Program-made: the position numbers and the translations under genes
DNA from: Rhodoblastus sp963804045
GTDB lineage: Bacteria > Pseudomonadota > Alphaproteobacteria > Rhizobiales > Beijerinckiaceae
Length of the DNA: 64,000 bases
Assembly (NCBI GenBank): GCA_963804045.1
Contig: CAWDOR010000009.1
Span: 140,007-204,006, forward strand
Reading direction: 5' to 3'
The notes under the pieces: model-generated
What the model was told of the DNA's origin: nothing
Databases searched by the model: none
The model's input: only the letters and a program-made list of their open reading frames with translations
Shown: positions 63,985 through 64,000 of the stretch, in pieces
How the letters are laid out: each line of letters starts with the position of its first letter
How positions within the stretch are numbered: position 1 is the stretch's first letter

Positions 63985-64000
63985 AAGCGGTTCCCCGGTG

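Overview
This 64 kb, GC-rich, gene-dense window reads as chromosomal DNA of an alphaproteobacterium of the order Hyphomicrobiales. A relative of the Beijerinckiaceae or Methylocystaceae is my best guess, but only the order is well supported. The evidence for the order is GcrA with GANTC sites, PopZ (DUF2497) upstream of valS, ExoR, an Aap-type amino-acid transporter, argD-argF-hslO, the DUF2849-cysI-DUF934-cysH-cysD-cysN order, and an hpnABCDE squalene/hopanoid operon. I see no insertion sequence, prophage, CRISPR array or integrase.

Layout. 1-13.7 kb: a broken nucleoside deoxyribosyltransferase-like gene, quinone oxidoreductase, rimO, an outer-membrane barrel, tRNA-Ser(UGA), a GtrII-like membrane protein, coaD, two cyclophilins, a two-domain secreted protein, a frameshifted B12/radical-SAM gene, a DUF4337 protein, a PIMT-like methyltransferase and tolC. 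13.7-24.7 kb: popZ, valS, exoR, an RlpA-like protein, ndk with an early stop codon, a two-TM protein, aapJQM without the ATPase, and gcrA. 25-31.7 kb: argD-argF-hslO, a Gly/His-rich secreted protein, queD, small membrane or unknown proteins, folB plus a short-chain reductase, and cytochrome c.

31.8-41.9 kb is the most interesting accessory stretch. A FIST sensor and a hybrid histidine kinase overlap and are divergent from a NosR-like flavo-iron-sulfur membrane protein plus a NosX/ApbE flavin transferase, with no nosZ in view. Beside them lies a two-gene operon of a circularly permuted ATP-grasp/alpha-E fusion and a transglutaminase-like protein, preceded by a perfect 15-bp inverted repeat; mogA follows. 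42-47 kb: hpnA-B-C-D-E, all with overlapping start and stop codons, makes squalene for hopanoids and hopanoid side-chain sugars. 47.3-53 kb: assimilatory sulfate reduction from sulfate through APS and sulfite to sulfide.

53-64 kb: an AraC regulator, several small secreted or unknown proteins, an L,D-transpeptidase, a GbsR-type regulator with two matching TATTTCT-N8-AGAAATA sites that probably controls itself and a DUF4166/epimerase operon, a DUF3053 lipoprotein, a TPP riboswitch with thiC, and an acyl-CoA thioesterase.

Six otherwise well-conserved genes carry a single disabling change: five frameshifts (near 320, 9,918, 35,473, 42,870 and 44,290) and one nonsense codon (ndk codon 4). Because they hit housekeeping and pathway genes whose operon neighbours are intact, sequence error in a draft or metagenome assembly is the simplest explanation, but the read data are needed to settle it.
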